A model generated the notes under the pieces. That model made no database searches. It saw nothing but the letters and a program-made list of their open reading frames with translations, and was not told where the DNA came from. Positions 8,874-17,728 of a DNA stretch of 64,000 nucleotides are shown here, piece by piece. Source of the stretch: Halosimplex halophilum (lineage in GTDB: Archaea; Halobacteriota; Halobacteria; Halobacteriales; Haloarculaceae); contig NZ_SRHV01000005.1 of the NCBI RefSeq assembly GCF_004698125.1, forward strand, positions 620,001-684,000. The letters are read 5' to 3'. A program made the translations under genes and the position numbers. The first letter of the stretch is position 1; each line of letters opens with the position of its first letter.

Positions 8874-8882
8874 GTTATTAAG
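8874..8882. promoter_or_regulatory. Single symmetric TATA element shared by merB-like and hxlR genes
   Basis: GTTATTAAG sits almost exactly midway between the two divergent start codons (ATG at 8909 on the plus strand, 8850 on the minus strand). TTATTAA reads as TTAATAA on the other strand, so a TBP-type site is available in both directions, each about 25-33 bases from a start. No second A/T-rich element exists in the 58-base gap. CAAAG occurs on both sides of the element (8870-8874 and 8893-8897). Confidence 0.55.
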
Positions 8883-8908
8883 CTGTCAAGTCCAAAGCAT
8901 CGAACAAG

Positions 8909-9271
8909 ATGGGCGAATCCGAAGCGCTGGGCGAGGAGGGCTGTGCGTGCGAGGACCCGGCGTGTCACTGTCTGCTCGCGGAGCCGATGGCGCTGCTGGG
9001 CCGGAAGTACGTGATGGACATCGTCTGCGTCGTCGCCAACCACGGGACGGTCCGGTTCGGCGAGATCGAGGCCCACCTCCCCGGGGCGAGCACGTCGACG
9101 CTGTCGACGCGGCTGGACGAACTCGTCGAGGCGGGGCTGGTCGAGCGCGAACGCTACGCGGAGATCCCGCCGCGCGTCGAGTACGAACTCAGCAACGAGG
9201 GCGAGGAACTGGGCGAGCGACTGGAGCCGCTGGTCGAGTGGGCGATCGAGCGCGGCGCGGAGTGCTGTTAG
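8909..9271 (+). CDS. HxlR family winged-helix regulator with Cys clusters
   Basis: 120 residues. The core (AEPMALLGRKYVMDIVCVV, then RFGEIEAHLPGASTSTLSTRLDEL and a wing at RVEYELSNEGEEL) is the HxlR/MarR-like winged helix. The N-terminus carries five Cys and a His in CACEDPACHC plus the preceding Cys, and the C-terminus ends ECC, which is unusual for HxlR. With the divergent MerB-like gene and shared promoter, a thiophilic metal sensor controlling the lyase and itself is a reasonable inference. The DNA site would be expected to overlap the TATA element at 8874-8882. Confidence 0.82.
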   Translation: MGESEALGEEGCACEDPACHCLLAEPMALLGRKYVMDIVCVVANHGTVRFGEIEAHLPGASTSTLSTRLDELVEAGLVERERYAEIPPRVEYELSNEGEELGERLEPLVEWAIERGAECC

Positions 9272-9321
9272 CGGTAGTTGGAGATCTAATGTTTTGGTGT
9301 GGAAGGAAATCGAACAGCGGT

Positions 9322-9752
9322 GGCCGCACTCGCCGGTGAGCGTTGAAAGCCCTCGGCGCGCTCGCTACGAGTCGACTCGACCGCAGAGGACAGCGAGCGA
9401 TGAAAGCCCTCGGCGCGCTCGCGGTCGCTGTCTCCGAAAATCGAAGATTTTCGGGATGACGAGAGAGCTCCGCTCTCTCGAACCAAGCGGGATATCCGCG
9501 CTCTCCGCACCGCCCGCGCGGATAGTGGCCCGCTCAGGCGACTGCACGAGCGCGAGCGCGCCTCGCCCTTTCAGTCCACCAGGGACCGCGACCGCACGGC
9601 ACCGCGACTGCCCCGCACAGCACCGCAGACGGCCACATACCTCCCCAGCCGATTCGCGACACGCGAGTCGCGAATCCCTCGCGCGGCTATTTCGAGCGGC
9701 CCGCCAGGCGGCGGGCACGCTCGACAGCACGCGCCGACCGCACCGCAACCGT
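9322..9752 (-). repeat. Long intergenic repeat family, copy B (with two-hairpin insertion)
   Basis: This copy reads right to left. Blocks match copy E closely, including a 60-base stretch at its 5' end with CCGCCTGGCGGGCCGCTCG. Compared with copies A, D and E it has an extra segment of about 58 bases at roughly 9431-9488, made of two hairpins (CGAAAATC/GATTTTCG and GAGAGAGC/GCTCTCTC), which breaks the outer hairpin arm. Two GCCGAGGGCTTTCA-type units lie at its 3' end. It lies between hxlR and the RNase P RNA gene. Confidence 0.82.
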
Positions 9753-9934
9753 TCACTGCAACAGCTACTGCCTGTACCGAGCATCCGCGCCGAACGAAGT
9801 GAGGCACGGGTCTACCACGAGCGCTAGCGCTCGTGGCCTTTACCCATGTTTTTGCCGCGAGTGGTGCCCGCAGCGAGCGAGGACACGCGAGCGGGAAAAT
9901 CATGGGACAGCGCGGTCGCTCGACGAGTCGAGAC
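9753..9934. other. Gap between repeat B and rnpB with palindromes
   Basis: No gene is seen. A perfect 22-base palindrome occupies 9815-9836 (arms CCACGAGCGCT/AGCGCTCGTGG). Next to it an imperfect inverted repeat spans roughly 9845-9905, with ends CCCATG and CATGGG. On the minus strand these lie directly 3' of the RNase P RNA and may act in its 3'-end formation or be leftover repeat sequence. Confidence 0.5.
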
Positions 9935-10342
9935 GGCTGAGGGGAGTAAGCCCCCTTCTGTTCGGCCCGGCATTCGGCTGAGCGTCCGCGCTTGCGTCCG
10001 GGCTACCTTGCCGCGCGGACTTGCACCGGTGAGGATTCGCCGTTCCATCCGTTCTCCACCGTCGGACGCGGAGCGCCCGACGAGCCCGCGAGTCCGATGG
10101 ACTCGCGGATCCCGTCGACCCTCTGTGGGTTAGCTCCCCCTCGCTTCGGCGAGGCCTCGCTCGGGGTTCGCGCACGTCATCGGTCGGGGAGAGGGGTCTC
10201 GTTTCTGTTCCAGCGCCAGCGGTCTCCCGCTCCGGGTTTGCACCCGGTCACCTGCCCGGACGGTGGGGGGACTTTCCTCATGCCCCTGGCGCGCCGACGA
10301 GGTCGACGCGGGCCGGGGCACGGAGGCCGGGCTCCCTCTGCC
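9935..10342 (-). ncRNA. rnpB: RNase P RNA
   Basis: Read on the minus strand, the transcript starts GGCAGAGGGAGCCCGG and contains GAGGAAAGTCCCCCCACC, the conserved P4-side sequence, then GGTGCAAGTCCG and CAGAAGGGGGCTTACTCCCC, hallmark segments of archaeal type A RNase P RNA. The P1 helix closes: the 5' GGC-x-GAGGG pairs with CTCCCCTCAGCC at the 3' end, which fixes both ends to within a few bases. Length about 408 is normal. It is the catalytic RNA that removes 5' leaders from pre-tRNA. A TATA-like GCTTAAT (minus strand, about 10370-10376) lies about 25-30 bases before the 5' end. Confidence 0.96.
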
Positions 10343-10447
10343 GGTGAGAGGTAGCGGACACCGACGATTAAGCCCGTCGGTCCGCGCGCCGGCGTCCGCC
10401 GCCAGTGGGGCGATTTTTATGTCCGCCACCCCATGCTTCCGGTAGTC

Positions 10448-12334
10448 ATGCGTTCCGCCCTCTCGGCAGTCGTCGCCGGGCTGGTGGTGCTGTCCGCGGT
10501 GGCCGCCGTCCCCGCCGCGAGCGCCGCCGACCCGGCCGACGCAGCGACGACGGACCGGTCCCCCACTACCGCGGACGCGTCGACCGCGAACGCGTCGACC
10601 GCGGACCGCGCCCAGAGCGACGACGCCTGCGCGCCCCTCTCGGAGGGGTCGCCGCCGGACAACCCCGACGGCGACCCGCTGGGCTGGGAGAACGGCTGCT
10701 GGTACAACGAGTCGATCGACGTGGACCGCTCGGACGGGCTCAACGAGACGGAGCTGGACGCCGTCGTCGCCCGCTCGATGGCCCGCGTCGAGCAGGTCCG
10801 CGAGCTGGAGTTCAACGAGACCGTCCCCGTCCGGGTCGTCTCCCGCGAGCAGTTCCGGGCGGGCAACGCCACCGGCGGGAACCACACCGTGAACAACACG
10901 CTGCACCAGAACGTCAAGTGGGAGGCGATGCTGATGGTCGGCGAGGACACCGACGCCATCTCCGTCCAGGAGCGGAACACCGGCGCGACCGTCGGCGGCT
11001 ACTACAGCCCGCGCGAGGAGCGGATCGTCGTCGTCTCGGAGAACGCCACCGCGCCGAAGATGAACGAGATCACGCTCTCCCAGGAGCTGTTCCACGCGCT
11101 GCAGGACCAGCGCTACAACCTCTCGGCGTACGACCAGTACACCCGCGAGCTCCACAACGCGAGGGACGGCATCATCGAGGGCGACGGCAACCTCGTCGAC
11201 CGGCTGTACAGCCAGCGCTGTGCGAGCGAGTGGGACTGCCTGATGCCCCAGACCCAGCCCGGCGGCGGGGGCGCGGCCTCGATCCACTACGGGATCTACT
11301 TCGTGACCTACCAGCCCTACAGCGACGGGCCGAAGTTCGTCGAGGGGATCTACCGGGCGGAGGGCTGGGAGGGGGTCAACGCCGTCTACGAGAACCCCCC
11401 GGCCAGCACCGAGCAGACGATCCACCCCGAGAAGTACGGCGAGGACCCGCCGACGAACGTGAGCTTCACCGACACGTCCGGCGAGGCCTGGACGGTCCCC
11501 CACCTGGAGAACGGCACCGTCGACTACGCCCAGTTCGGTGAGGCCGGGCTCGCGACGATGCTGTTCTACCCGACCTACGCCTCCGGCGGCGAGGCGTCGC
11601 CCGTCGTCGGCGTCCGCTCGTTCTTCAACTACACGGCCGCCGGGTCGCTCAGCACGTACGACCCGTTCAACTACACGACGCGGTACACCGACGGCTGGGA
11701 CGGCGACCGACTCTACCCCTACGTCACCGACGACTCCGCCGAGACCAACGAGACGGGCTACGTCTGGAAGACCGTCTGGGACTCCGAGGGCGACGCGGCC
11801 GAGTTCGTCCAGGGGTACTCGATGCTGCTCGACTACTACGGCGCCGAGCCCGTCGACGACAGCGCGAACACCTACCGGATCCCCGAGGGCCCCTACGCCG
11901 ACGCCTTCTACGTCAACCACACCGGGACGACCGTGACGCTCGTCAACGCCCCCAGCGTCGAGGAGCTGAGCGAGGTCCGCGCCGGCGCCGCCCCCGACGA
12001 CAGCGGTGGCGAGACGGAGACGCCGACCGACACGGCGACCGACGAACCCGGTGACGGGGAGACCGCGACCGACACGGCGACCGACGAACCCGACGACGGG
12101 GAGACGCCGACCGACACCGCGACCGGCGAGCCCGGCGACGAGGGGACCGACACGGCGACCGAGACGCCGCTCCCGGCCGACGGCGATGCGGGCGACGGCG
12201 GTGACGACGGCAGCGACGGCGAGGCGACCGACGCGCCCGCCGAGACCACCGCGTCCGGGGGGCCGGGCTTCGGGCTCGCCGGCGCGCTCGTCGCGCTCGC
12301 GCTCGCCGGCCTTCTCGCGGGCCGGAGGGAGTGA
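10448..12334 (+). CDS. Hvo_1808-type surface protein with PGF-CTERM anchor
   Basis: 628 residues. A Sec signal peptide (MRSALSAVVAGLVVLSAVAA...ASA) is followed by a large exported domain with many N-x-S/T sites, then a Thr/Asp/Glu repeat linker (TDTATDEPGDGET units) and a C-terminal GPGFGLAGALVALALAGLLAGRR. That tail is a PGF-CTERM signal, processed by archaeosortase A and linked to lipid. The domain is paralogous to the next gene, but the metalloprotease-like HELVH there is QELFH here, so the first zinc His is lost. TTTTTAT at 10414-10420 is 28-34 bases before the ATG, supporting a leaderless start. Confidence 0.85.
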   Translation: MRSALSAVVAGLVVLSAVAAVPAASAADPADAATTDRSPTTADASTANASTADRAQSDDACAPLSEGSPPDNPDGDPLGWENGCWYNESIDVDRSDGLNETELDAVVARSMARVEQVRELEFNETVPVRVVSREQFRAGNATGGNHTVNNTLHQNVKWEAMLMVGEDTDAISVQERNTGATVGGYYSPREERIVVVSENATAPKMNEITLSQELFHALQDQRYNLSAYDQYTRELHNARDGIIEGDGNLVDRLYSQRCASEWDCLMPQTQPGGGGAASIHYGIYFVTYQPYSDGPKFVEGIYRAEGWEGVNAVYENPPASTEQTIHPEKYGEDPPTNVSFTDTSGEAWTVPHLENGTVDYAQFGEAGLATMLFYPTYASGGEASPVVGVRSFFNYTAAGSLSTYDPFNYTTRYTDGWDGDRLYPYVTDDSAETNETGYVWKTVWDSEGDAAEFVQGYSMLLDYYGAEPVDDSANTYRIPEGPYADAFYVNHTGTTVTLVNAPSVEELSEVRAGAAPDDSGGETETPTDTATDEPGDGETATDTATDEPDDGETPTDTATGEPGDEGTDTATETPLPADGDAGDGGDDGSDGEATDAPAETTASGGPGFGLAGALVALALAGLLAGRRE

Positions 12335-12343
12335 GCCCCGTCG

Positions 12344-13693
12344 ATGGACCGGCAGGGACCCGGCTCGCGCCGCCTGCGCGTCGCCGTCGCCGCGGTGGCC
12401 GTCCTCGCGTTGCTCGCGGGCTGTACCGCCCTGGAGTCTGGCGGCCACCCCGAGGGCGACCCCGCCAGCGACCGCCTCGGCTGGGAGAACGGCTACTGGT
12501 ACGACGACCCGGTGAACGTGACCGCGAGCGACGGCTACAACGCCACCGAGCGCGAGGCCGTCGTCGCGCGCACGATGGCCCGCGTCGAGCGGATCCGCGA
12601 GCTGGAGTTCAACTCGACGGTCCCGGTCGACGTCATCAGCCGCGAGCAGTACCTCGCCAACCGGAGCGGCGGGGGCGGCAACGCGACGTACTCCCGGTGG
12701 AACGACCAGGTCTGGGAGTCGATCTTCGTCGTCGGCGAGTCGTCGTCGTACTCCAACAGCTCCGACGACACCCTGGGTCAGACCGTCCAGGGCTACTACT
12801 CGCCCGGCCGGGACGCCATCGTCCTCGTCAGCGACTCCGAGACGCCGACCATCGACCGGACGACGCTGGCCCACGAACTCGTCCACGCGCTGCAGGACCA
12901 GCACTTCGGCCTCGACGCCGACGGGGAGACCCAGGACCAGCAACTCGCCAACCGCGGTATCACCGAGGGCGACGCCCGCTACGTCGACATCCTCTACGAG
13001 AACCGCTGCGAGGGCGAGTGGCGCTGCATCCCCCCGCCCGACAGCGGCGACGGCGGCGGCGGGTCCGCGGGAGCCGACTACAACCGCGGGCTGTTCCTGA
13101 CCATCTACACGCCCTACGCCGCGGGCTCGCAGTTCGTCGACCAGGTGCGCGCCCAGAGCGGCTGGGACGGCGTCAACCAGCTCTACGACGCCCGCCCGGA
13201 GAGCACCGAACAGCTCATCCACCCGCAGCTCTACCCCGACGAGGACCCCGTCGAGGTGACCGTCCCCGACCGCTCGAACGGCGAGTGGCGCCGCTTCGAC
13301 GTCGACCCCGTCGCCGACACGGTCGGCGAGGCGTCCATCTACGCCATGTTCGTCCACAACGACGTCGTCGACCCGGAGAACCGCTACGGCTACGAGTCCG
13401 AGCCCTCCGCGGGCTGGGGCGGCGACAGCGTCGTCCCCTACACCAACGGGACCGCGGGCGGCTACGTCTGGGAGACCGCCTGGGACTCCGAGCGCGACGC
13501 CCGGCAGTTCCACGAGGCGTATCTCGACGTGCTCGACAGCCACGACGCCCGCAACCCCCGCGGGAACGTCTACGTCGTCCCCGACGGCGAGTTCGCCGAC
13601 GCCTTCCGCGCGGTCCGGTCGGGTGACACGGTTCGGATCGTCAACGCGCCCACCGTCGACGGGCTCGACGCCGTCCACTCCCGGTCCGGATAG
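12344..13693 (+). CDS. Hvo_1808-type lipoprotein with HExxH motif
   Basis: 449 residues. Arg-rich n-region, hydrophobic core and a lipobox LLAGC at about residues 23-27 mark a lipoprotein. The exported domain aligns with the upstream protein from RLGWENGYWYDDPVNV through HALQDQHFG to IVNAPTVDGLD. A zinc-protease-like motif HELVHALQDQ is intact at about residues 182-191, with candidate third ligands in NRGITEGDARY downstream. It starts 9 bases after the upstream stop, so the two are probably cotranscribed. Peptidase activity is inferred only. Confidence 0.83.
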   Translation: MDRQGPGSRRLRVAVAAVAVLALLAGCTALESGGHPEGDPASDRLGWENGYWYDDPVNVTASDGYNATEREAVVARTMARVERIRELEFNSTVPVDVISREQYLANRSGGGGNATYSRWNDQVWESIFVVGESSSYSNSSDDTLGQTVQGYYSPGRDAIVLVSDSETPTIDRTTLAHELVHALQDQHFGLDADGETQDQQLANRGITEGDARYVDILYENRCEGEWRCIPPPDSGDGGGGSAGADYNRGLFLTIYTPYAAGSQFVDQVRAQSGWDGVNQLYDARPESTEQLIHPQLYPDEDPVEVTVPDRSNGEWRRFDVDPVADTVGEASIYAMFVHNDVVDPENRYGYESEPSAGWGGDSVVPYTNGTAGGYVWETAWDSERDARQFHEAYLDVLDSHDARNPRGNVYVVPDGEFADAFRAVRSGDTVRIVNAPTVDGLDAVHSRSG

Positions 13694-13852
13694 CCCGGGG
13701 GCGGCCGCTCGGTCACCGGTTGGCGGGCGACCGCTCGGTCGACGGCCGGCGGCGACTCTCGATCCGCAGTCGACACGTGGCCCGGTCCCGGTCCGGTCCC
13801 CGGGCGAAGCGAACGCGGACAGTTTTTGGCGCTCGCCCCGGAAGTCCACTCC

Positions 13853-15019
13853 ATGACCGACGAGTCGGGCTTCGACATCGTCCCCCCGGAGGCCATCAGG
13901 GAGGGGCGGGCCACGGACGCCTACTTCGACCGGACGGTCGAGACGCTGGAACACGCCGACCGAAACCCGCGCGTCGTCGCCGAGGTGACCGCCGACCAGT
14001 TCCCCACCGGCGGGTGGGAGCTGCTCGCCGGCGTCAAGGACGCCGCCCAACTCTTCGAGGGCCGCGACGTGGACGTGGACGCGATCCGCGAGGGCCGCCT
14101 GTTCGACGGCGGACCAGTCATGCGCATCGAGGGCCCGTACCTGGAGTTCTGCCGGCTGGAGACCGCGCTGCTGGGCTTTCTCTCGCACGCGACCGGCGTC
14201 GCGACCGCGGCGCTGGAGGCCCGCCGCGCCGCGCCCGACTCGACCGTTCTGAGCTTCGGCTCGCGACACGTCCACCCCTCGATCGGCGCGATGGTCGAGC
14301 GGTCGGCGCTACTCGGGGGGCTCGACGGCTTCTCGAACGTCGCCGCGGGCGAGGTGATCGGCCGCGAGGCCGGCGGGACGATGCCCCACGCGTTGCTCAT
14401 CTGCTTCGGCCGCGGCGAGCAGGAGGCCGCCTGGCGGGCCTTCGACGAGGCCGTGGGGCCGGACGTACCCCGGGTCGCCCTGGTCGACACCTACAGCGAC
14501 GAGGTCGACGAGGCGGTGCGGGCCGCCGAGGCCGTCGACGCGCTCGACTCGGTGCGGCTCGACACCACCTCCTCGCGGCGGGGCGACTTCGAGCACATCG
14601 TCCGGGAGGTGCGCTGGACGCTCGACGCCGAGGGGTTCGAGGACGTGGGCATCTTCGTCAGCGGCGGGCTCGGCCCCCGACAGCTGCGCGAGTTGCGCGA
14701 GCACGTCGCGGGCTTCGGCGTCGGCAGCCACGTCAGCAACGCCGACCCGACGGACTTCGCGCTCGACATCGTCGAGGTGGACGGCGAACTCGCCGCCAAG
14801 CGCGGGAAGCTCACCGGGACGAAGGAAGTGTACCGCACCGACGACGGCGGCCACCACGTCCAGCTGGCCGACGCCGACGCGCCCGCCGACGGCGAGGCGC
14901 TGCTCGAACCGCTCGTCCGCGGCGGTGAGGTGGTCCGGGAGTTCGACCTCGACGCCGCGGCCGAGCGGGCCGTCGCCGACGCCGACGCCGTCGGGTTCGA
15001 CGCGCCCGACGGCGAGTAG
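13853..15019 (+). CDS. Nicotinate phosphoribosyltransferase family enzyme
   Basis: 388 residues. The NAPRTase/QPRTase fold is visible: MRIEGPYLEFCRLETALLGFL, SFGSRHVHPSIGAM, ALVDTYSDEVDEAV, RLDTTSSRRGD and the phosphate-binding VSGGLGPRQL. Family members make nicotinate mononucleotide from nicotinate and PRPP in NAD salvage. Haloarchaea carry this shorter archaeal form. The ATG at 13853 follows GTTTTTGG (about 13822-13829), 24-31 bases upstream. A CinA-like deamidase gene possibly linked to pyridine nucleotide salvage lies far away at 30.1 kb. Confidence 0.85.
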   Translation: MTDESGFDIVPPEAIREGRATDAYFDRTVETLEHADRNPRVVAEVTADQFPTGGWELLAGVKDAAQLFEGRDVDVDAIREGRLFDGGPVMRIEGPYLEFCRLETALLGFLSHATGVATAALEARRAAPDSTVLSFGSRHVHPSIGAMVERSALLGGLDGFSNVAAGEVIGREAGGTMPHALLICFGRGEQEAAWRAFDEAVGPDVPRVALVDTYSDEVDEAVRAAEAVDALDSVRLDTTSSRRGDFEHIVREVRWTLDAEGFEDVGIFVSGGLGPRQLRELREHVAGFGVGSHVSNADPTDFALDIVEVDGELAAKRGKLTGTKEVYRTDDGGHHVQLADADAPADGEALLEPLVRGGEVVREFDLDAAAERAVADADAVGFDAPDGE

Positions 15020-15101
15020 CGCCGCGTTCGGGCGATTCCGGCGGTCGCGCCGTCGGAAACGGTCGCGAGGATTTTTATTCCGGCGTCGCCTCCGTCGATC
15101 C

Positions 15102-16250
15102 GTGACAACCCTGGTCGTCTGTATCGACCGCGCGGGCGACCTCGTGGCCGGGACGGACCCGCCGGTCGTGGGTCGGGACGCCGTCGAGTCGCTCGTCGTC
15201 GACGTGGGGGTCGAGGACCCGGAGGACAGCCAGGTGAACTGTCTTCTCGAAGCGCTCCGCGTCTCCCGCGACCTGTCCGACGGCGGCGAGGAGACGCTCG
15301 TCGCGGTGCTGGCAGGGACCGACGACACCGTCGGCGCCGACCGCGCCATCGCCCGCCAGGTCGAACGGCTCATCGACGACCACGGCCCCGACTCGGCCGT
15401 GGTCGTCGTCGACAGCGCCGAGGACGAGCGGCTCGTCCCCATCGTCGAGTCGCGGCTCACCGTCGACGCCGTCGACCGCGTCGTCGTCCGCCAGGCCCGT
15501 GACATCGAGTCGACCTACTACCTGCTCAAGCAGTTCCTCGCCGACGAGGAACTGCGCAAGACCGTCCTCGTCCCCATCGGCGTCGCGCTCATCGCCTACC
15601 CGGTCCTCTGGTGGGCGGCCACCCCCGCCGTCGCCACCGGCGCCATCGTCGCCGTCGTCGGCCTCTTTCTCCTCTACAAGGGCCTGGGCATCGACGCCTA
15701 CCTCGCCGCCCTGCCCGGCCAGGTCCAGCAGGCGCTCTACTCGGGCCAGGTCGCCCTGGTCACCTACGTCGTCGCCGCCGGCCTCTCGCTGGTTGGCGTG
15801 TTCGCCGGCGCCATCAGCGTCTCCGAGCTCGGCTCGGAGGGCACGCTCATCCTCGCCAGCCGCTTCGCCTTCGACGCCATCCCCTGGCTGACCGGCGCCG
15901 CGCTGGCCGCCAGCACCGGCCGCCTGCTCGACGAACTCATCCGCCGCGAGGGGGTCCGCAGCGCCTACCTCAACCTCCCGTTCGGCGCCGTCGCCGTCGG
16001 CCTCGTCGTCCGCGGGTTCTCCGCGTACTTCCTCGAACTCGCCGACGTGTTCGAGCCGTTCCGCGTCCGGGCGTTCGAGGCCGGCCCCGTCGCCTTCGAG
16101 GGCGCCACGCTCGAACCCCCCGGGACCAGGCTCGCGCTGTTCATCCTCGCCGGCGTCCTCGTGAGCCTCGCGGGCGTCCGGTTCGCCGCGTACTTCAGCG
16201 GGACCACCGTCGAACAGGAGTTCGCCCACGGCCGCGAGGGCGGGGACTAG
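15102..16250 (+). CDS. DUF373 family membrane protein
   Basis: 382 residues starting at GTG 15102: TTLVVCIDRAGDLVAG matches the DUF373 N-terminus. The soluble half (residues 1-145) contains VAVLAGTDDTVGADRAIARQ and VVVVDSAEDERLVPIVES; the second half has six or seven transmembrane helices beginning VLVPIGVALIAYPVLWWAATP. Function is unknown though the family is nearly universal in archaea. ATTTTTATTC at 15071-15080 places the GTG at leaderless spacing. A Pro- or Ser-rich upstream extension of the frame is not credible. It is followed by repeat copy C. Confidence 0.87.
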   Translation: MTTLVVCIDRAGDLVAGTDPPVVGRDAVESLVVDVGVEDPEDSQVNCLLEALRVSRDLSDGGEETLVAVLAGTDDTVGADRAIARQVERLIDDHGPDSAVVVVDSAEDERLVPIVESRLTVDAVDRVVVRQARDIESTYYLLKQFLADEELRKTVLVPIGVALIAYPVLWWAATPAVATGAIVAVVGLFLLYKGLGIDAYLAALPGQVQQALYSGQVALVTYVVAAGLSLVGVFAGAISVSELGSEGTLILASRFAFDAIPWLTGAALAASTGRLLDELIRREGVRSAYLNLPFGAVAVGLVVRGFSAYFLELADVFEPFRVRAFEAGPVAFEGATLEPPGTRLALFILAGVLVSLAGVRFAAYFSGTTVEQEFAHGREGGD

Positions 16251-16260
16251 CTGTCGTCTC

Positions 16261-16720
16261 CCGCACTCGACTCGATCGCAGGAGACAGCAGGCGCTGAAC
16301 GCCCTCGGCGCGCTCGCGGTCGCTGTCTCCGAAAACCGGAGATTTTCGGGATGACGAGAGAGCTTCGCTCTCTCGAACCAAGCGACATATCCTCGCGGCC
16401 GGGGCCGCTTCGGATAAGGGTCGCTCAGACGACTAAACTGGACGCGAGCACACCTCGCCCGTTCAGTCCACCAGGGACCGCCTCACACAGCACCGCAGAC
16501 GGCCACGAGCCTCCCCAGCCGATTGCGCTTCTCGGCCTGCGGCCTGCGATGGCTCATCCACCGTCGGAGCACGCTCTGACGAGCCTTCGGTCGCACGCTC
16601 CCGAAGACCTCGCGCGATGTTGTCGCGGCACGGAGGCCGCCAACGGCAGAGCAAGCGCTGACGACCCATCGGAATCGCAAGCGATCCCGAGACGACAGCG
16701 CGCGCCGACCGCACCGCACT
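16261..16720 (-). repeat. Long intergenic repeat family, copy C (with two-hairpin insertion)
   Basis: This copy reads right to left between DUF373 and the SDR gene. It has the shared CGGCTGGGGAGG and GGACTGAACGGGCGAGG blocks. Its nested hairpin has a different inner stem (GCGGCC/GGCCGC bounded by TATCC/GGATA) that still pairs, and it carries the same two-hairpin insertion as copy B at about 16326-16384. Only one 3' unit (GCCGAGGGCGTTCAGCGC) is present. Extra variable hairpins near 16570-16640 include GGAGCGTGCTCCGACGG, also found in copy E. Confidence 0.82.
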
Positions 16721-16818
16721 GGTCGTGTCGTCCGCACTGCACTCGCCGTGTCGTCCGGACCGGTTCCCGTCGCGTCGGAGCGCCGAGACTTAACTGGTGG
16801 GCGTTCGTCGTCGGGGAC

Positions 16819-17643
16819 ATGACGAAGACGGCGCTGATAACCGGTTGCTCGTCGGGGATCGGGCGGGCGACCGCCGTCGACTTCCTGCGGCGGGAGTGGA
16901 CGGTGTACGCGACGGCCCGGGACACCGACGACGTGGCCGACCTCGCGGAAGCGGGGTGCGAGACGGCCGAACTCGACGTGACGAGCGACGCCGACGTCGA
17001 GCGGGTCGTCGACCGGATCCTCGAGGAGACGGGGCGCATCGACTGCCTGGTCAACAACGCGGGCTACGCTCAGTACGGCCCGGTGGAGGACGTGCCCGTC
17101 GACGCGCTGCACGACCAGTTCGACGTGAACGTCTACGGGCCCCAGCGGCTCACGAGGGCCGTGCTCCCGAACATGCGCGAGCGGGGGACGGGGACGGTCG
17201 TCAACGTCTCCAGCGTCCAGGGGCGGATCGCCACCGCCGGCTCTGGCGCCTACAGCGGGTCGAAGTTCGCCCTGGAGGCGATGAGCGACGCGCTCCGCCA
17301 GGAGGTCGACGACAAGGGGGTCGACGTGGTGCTGGTCGAACCCGGCCCCGTCGCCACCCAGTTCGGCGACCGCGCCGACGACGAGGTCGACCGCCTCGAC
17401 CGCTCGGCGGGCTACGGCGACCTGTACGCCCTCTTCGAGGACACGGATGTCCTCGCCAGCGGGAACGACTTCGGCGTCCACCCCTCGGAGGTGGCGGCGG
17501 TGATCGCCGACGCGGCCTGCGCCTCCGACCCCGACGCCCGCTACCCCGTCGGCACGCTCGCGACCGCGATGATCGCGACGCGGCACCTCCCCGACCGGTG
17601 GCGCGACGCCGGCTACCGGCTGGTGCGGTGGGTGCTGTCCTGA
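16819..17643 (+). CDS. Short-chain dehydrogenase/reductase
   Basis: 274 residues. TALITGCSSGIGRA is the NAD(P) motif TGxxxGxG, NNAGYAQYG the NNAG motif, VNVSS supplies the catalytic Ser and YSGSKFAL the YxxxK. The classical SDR fold is complete and EPGPVATQF follows. The substrate is not predictable; architecture resembles ketoacyl or retinol-type dehydrogenases with a long C-terminus. The ATG at 16819 is taken because the upstream in-frame sequence lies inside the repeat region. A DJ-1-like gene follows 85 bases downstream on the same strand. Confidence 0.87.
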   Translation: MTKTALITGCSSGIGRATAVDFLRREWTVYATARDTDDVADLAEAGCETAELDVTSDADVERVVDRILEETGRIDCLVNNAGYAQYGPVEDVPVDALHDQFDVNVYGPQRLTRAVLPNMRERGTGTVVNVSSVQGRIATAGSGAYSGSKFALEAMSDALRQEVDDKGVDVVLVEPGPVATQFGDRADDEVDRLDRSAGYGDLYALFEDTDVLASGNDFGVHPSEVAAVIADAACASDPDARYPVGTLATAMIATRHLPDRWRDAGYRLVRWVLS

Positions 17644-17728
17644 AGCGCGTGGACGACCCGACCGCCAGGGGACTACCGGCGGTCACACGGCCGGTAGCTT
17701 TTCGTCCCGTTCGCGGGAATCGTCGGTG

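Noticed and set aside
10130-14275. A 1381-codon open frame on the minus strand.
   Set aside because: It runs opposite to rnpB and two well-supported surface protein genes, has Arg/Val/Asp composition typical of antisense GC-rich shadows, and has no recognisable domain.
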